Assembly: GCF_000969835.1 (NCBI RefSeq)
Contig: NZ_KQ033914.1
Span: 78,110 to 142,109, forward strand
From: Parabacteroides goldsteinii DSM 19448 = WAL 12034
Lineage (GTDB): Bacteria; Bacteroidota; Bacteroidia; Bacteroidales; Tannerellaceae
Direction: 5' to 3'
Length of the DNA stretch: 64,000 nucleotides
Each line of letters begins with the position of its first letter. The first letter of the stretch is position 1. The notes under the pieces were generated by a model. It saw nothing but the letters and a program-made list of their open reading frames with translations, was not told the DNA's origin and made no database searches. The translations under genes were made by a program, and so were the position numbers. Of this stretch, positions 63,942 to 64,000 are shown in pieces.

Positions 63942-64000
63942 CAGCCGCAATCGAAAAGAAAGCGAAAGTTCTTTGAAAGATTTACATATCAACAAGTAGT

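Overview
The window looks like a chromosome segment of a Bacteroidales bacterium, most likely a Parabacteroides or close relative. The signs are a fused lpxC-fabZ gene, Bacteroidota core families (FloA/NfeD, an OmpH/Skp-like chaperone, PepD, a DUF486 protein), and many copies of the Bacteroidota -7 promoter box TAnnTTTG (often TATCTTTG) just upstream of start codons. The genus is an inference from gene content; no search was run.

Layout. 1-39.3 kb is chromosome. It holds an apparent operon of a TPR/beta-propeller protein, NfeD, FloA, a nucleoside phosphorylase and RpiA; ttcA with a DUF486 membrane protein; a ~0.5 kb foldback (MITE-like) repeat at 6.1-6.6 kb; miaA; the lipid A block lpxA / lpxC-fabZ / lpxD; purM-prfA-pyrF; wall and envelope enzymes (glucosaminidase with LysM, an M23 peptidase, an endonuclease/phosphatase-fold protein, a beta-helix lipoprotein); cdd, a phosphohexomutase, pepD, ompH-like, a DivIC/FtsB-like protein and dnaX. 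From 28.7 to 39 kb it becomes accessory: GNAT, AraC, PNPOx-like, HelD-like helicase, a nucleotidyltransferase-like protein, PAS-LuxR with a cupin, nitroreductase, a decayed ATP-binding gene with a perfect 8 x 12 bp tandem repeat, Crp/Fnr and a cupin lipoprotein.

39.32-59.18 kb is an integrated mobilizable island of about 19.8 kb in the 3' end of tRNA-Phe(GAA). It is bounded by a 13 bp direct repeat (39323-39335 and 59163-59175) with 12 bp arm-type repeats (ATAGTGACTATT) just inside each end. The left part carries a tyrosine integrase, a Doc-type toxin with a DNA-binding partner, an unknown membrane coiled-coil protein, a fragment of a second (Firmicutes-like) integrase and an IS110-family insertion sequence with a structured leader. 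The right part is the mobilization module: an unknown gene, an HTH protein, a DUF3987 ATPase, a possible oriT region, a MobC-like protein and a relaxase. Between them is the most interesting cargo, a minus-strand operon at 45.8-53.3 kb. It has its own promoter, a strongly folded 5' leader, a gene split by a frameshift, a DUF1848 protein with a cysteine cluster, a 1422-residue RecQ-like helicase with an N-terminal SAM-methyltransferase-like region, and a tail-anchored coiled-coil protein, then a terminator. It has the look of a defence system, but I cannot match it to a named one.

59.2-63.2 kb returns to core genes: thiL, lpxK and sppA. The last 0.8 kb has no gene. It holds two AT-rich palindromes and two tandem strong promoters that probably drive a ribosomal RNA operon starting just beyond the window.
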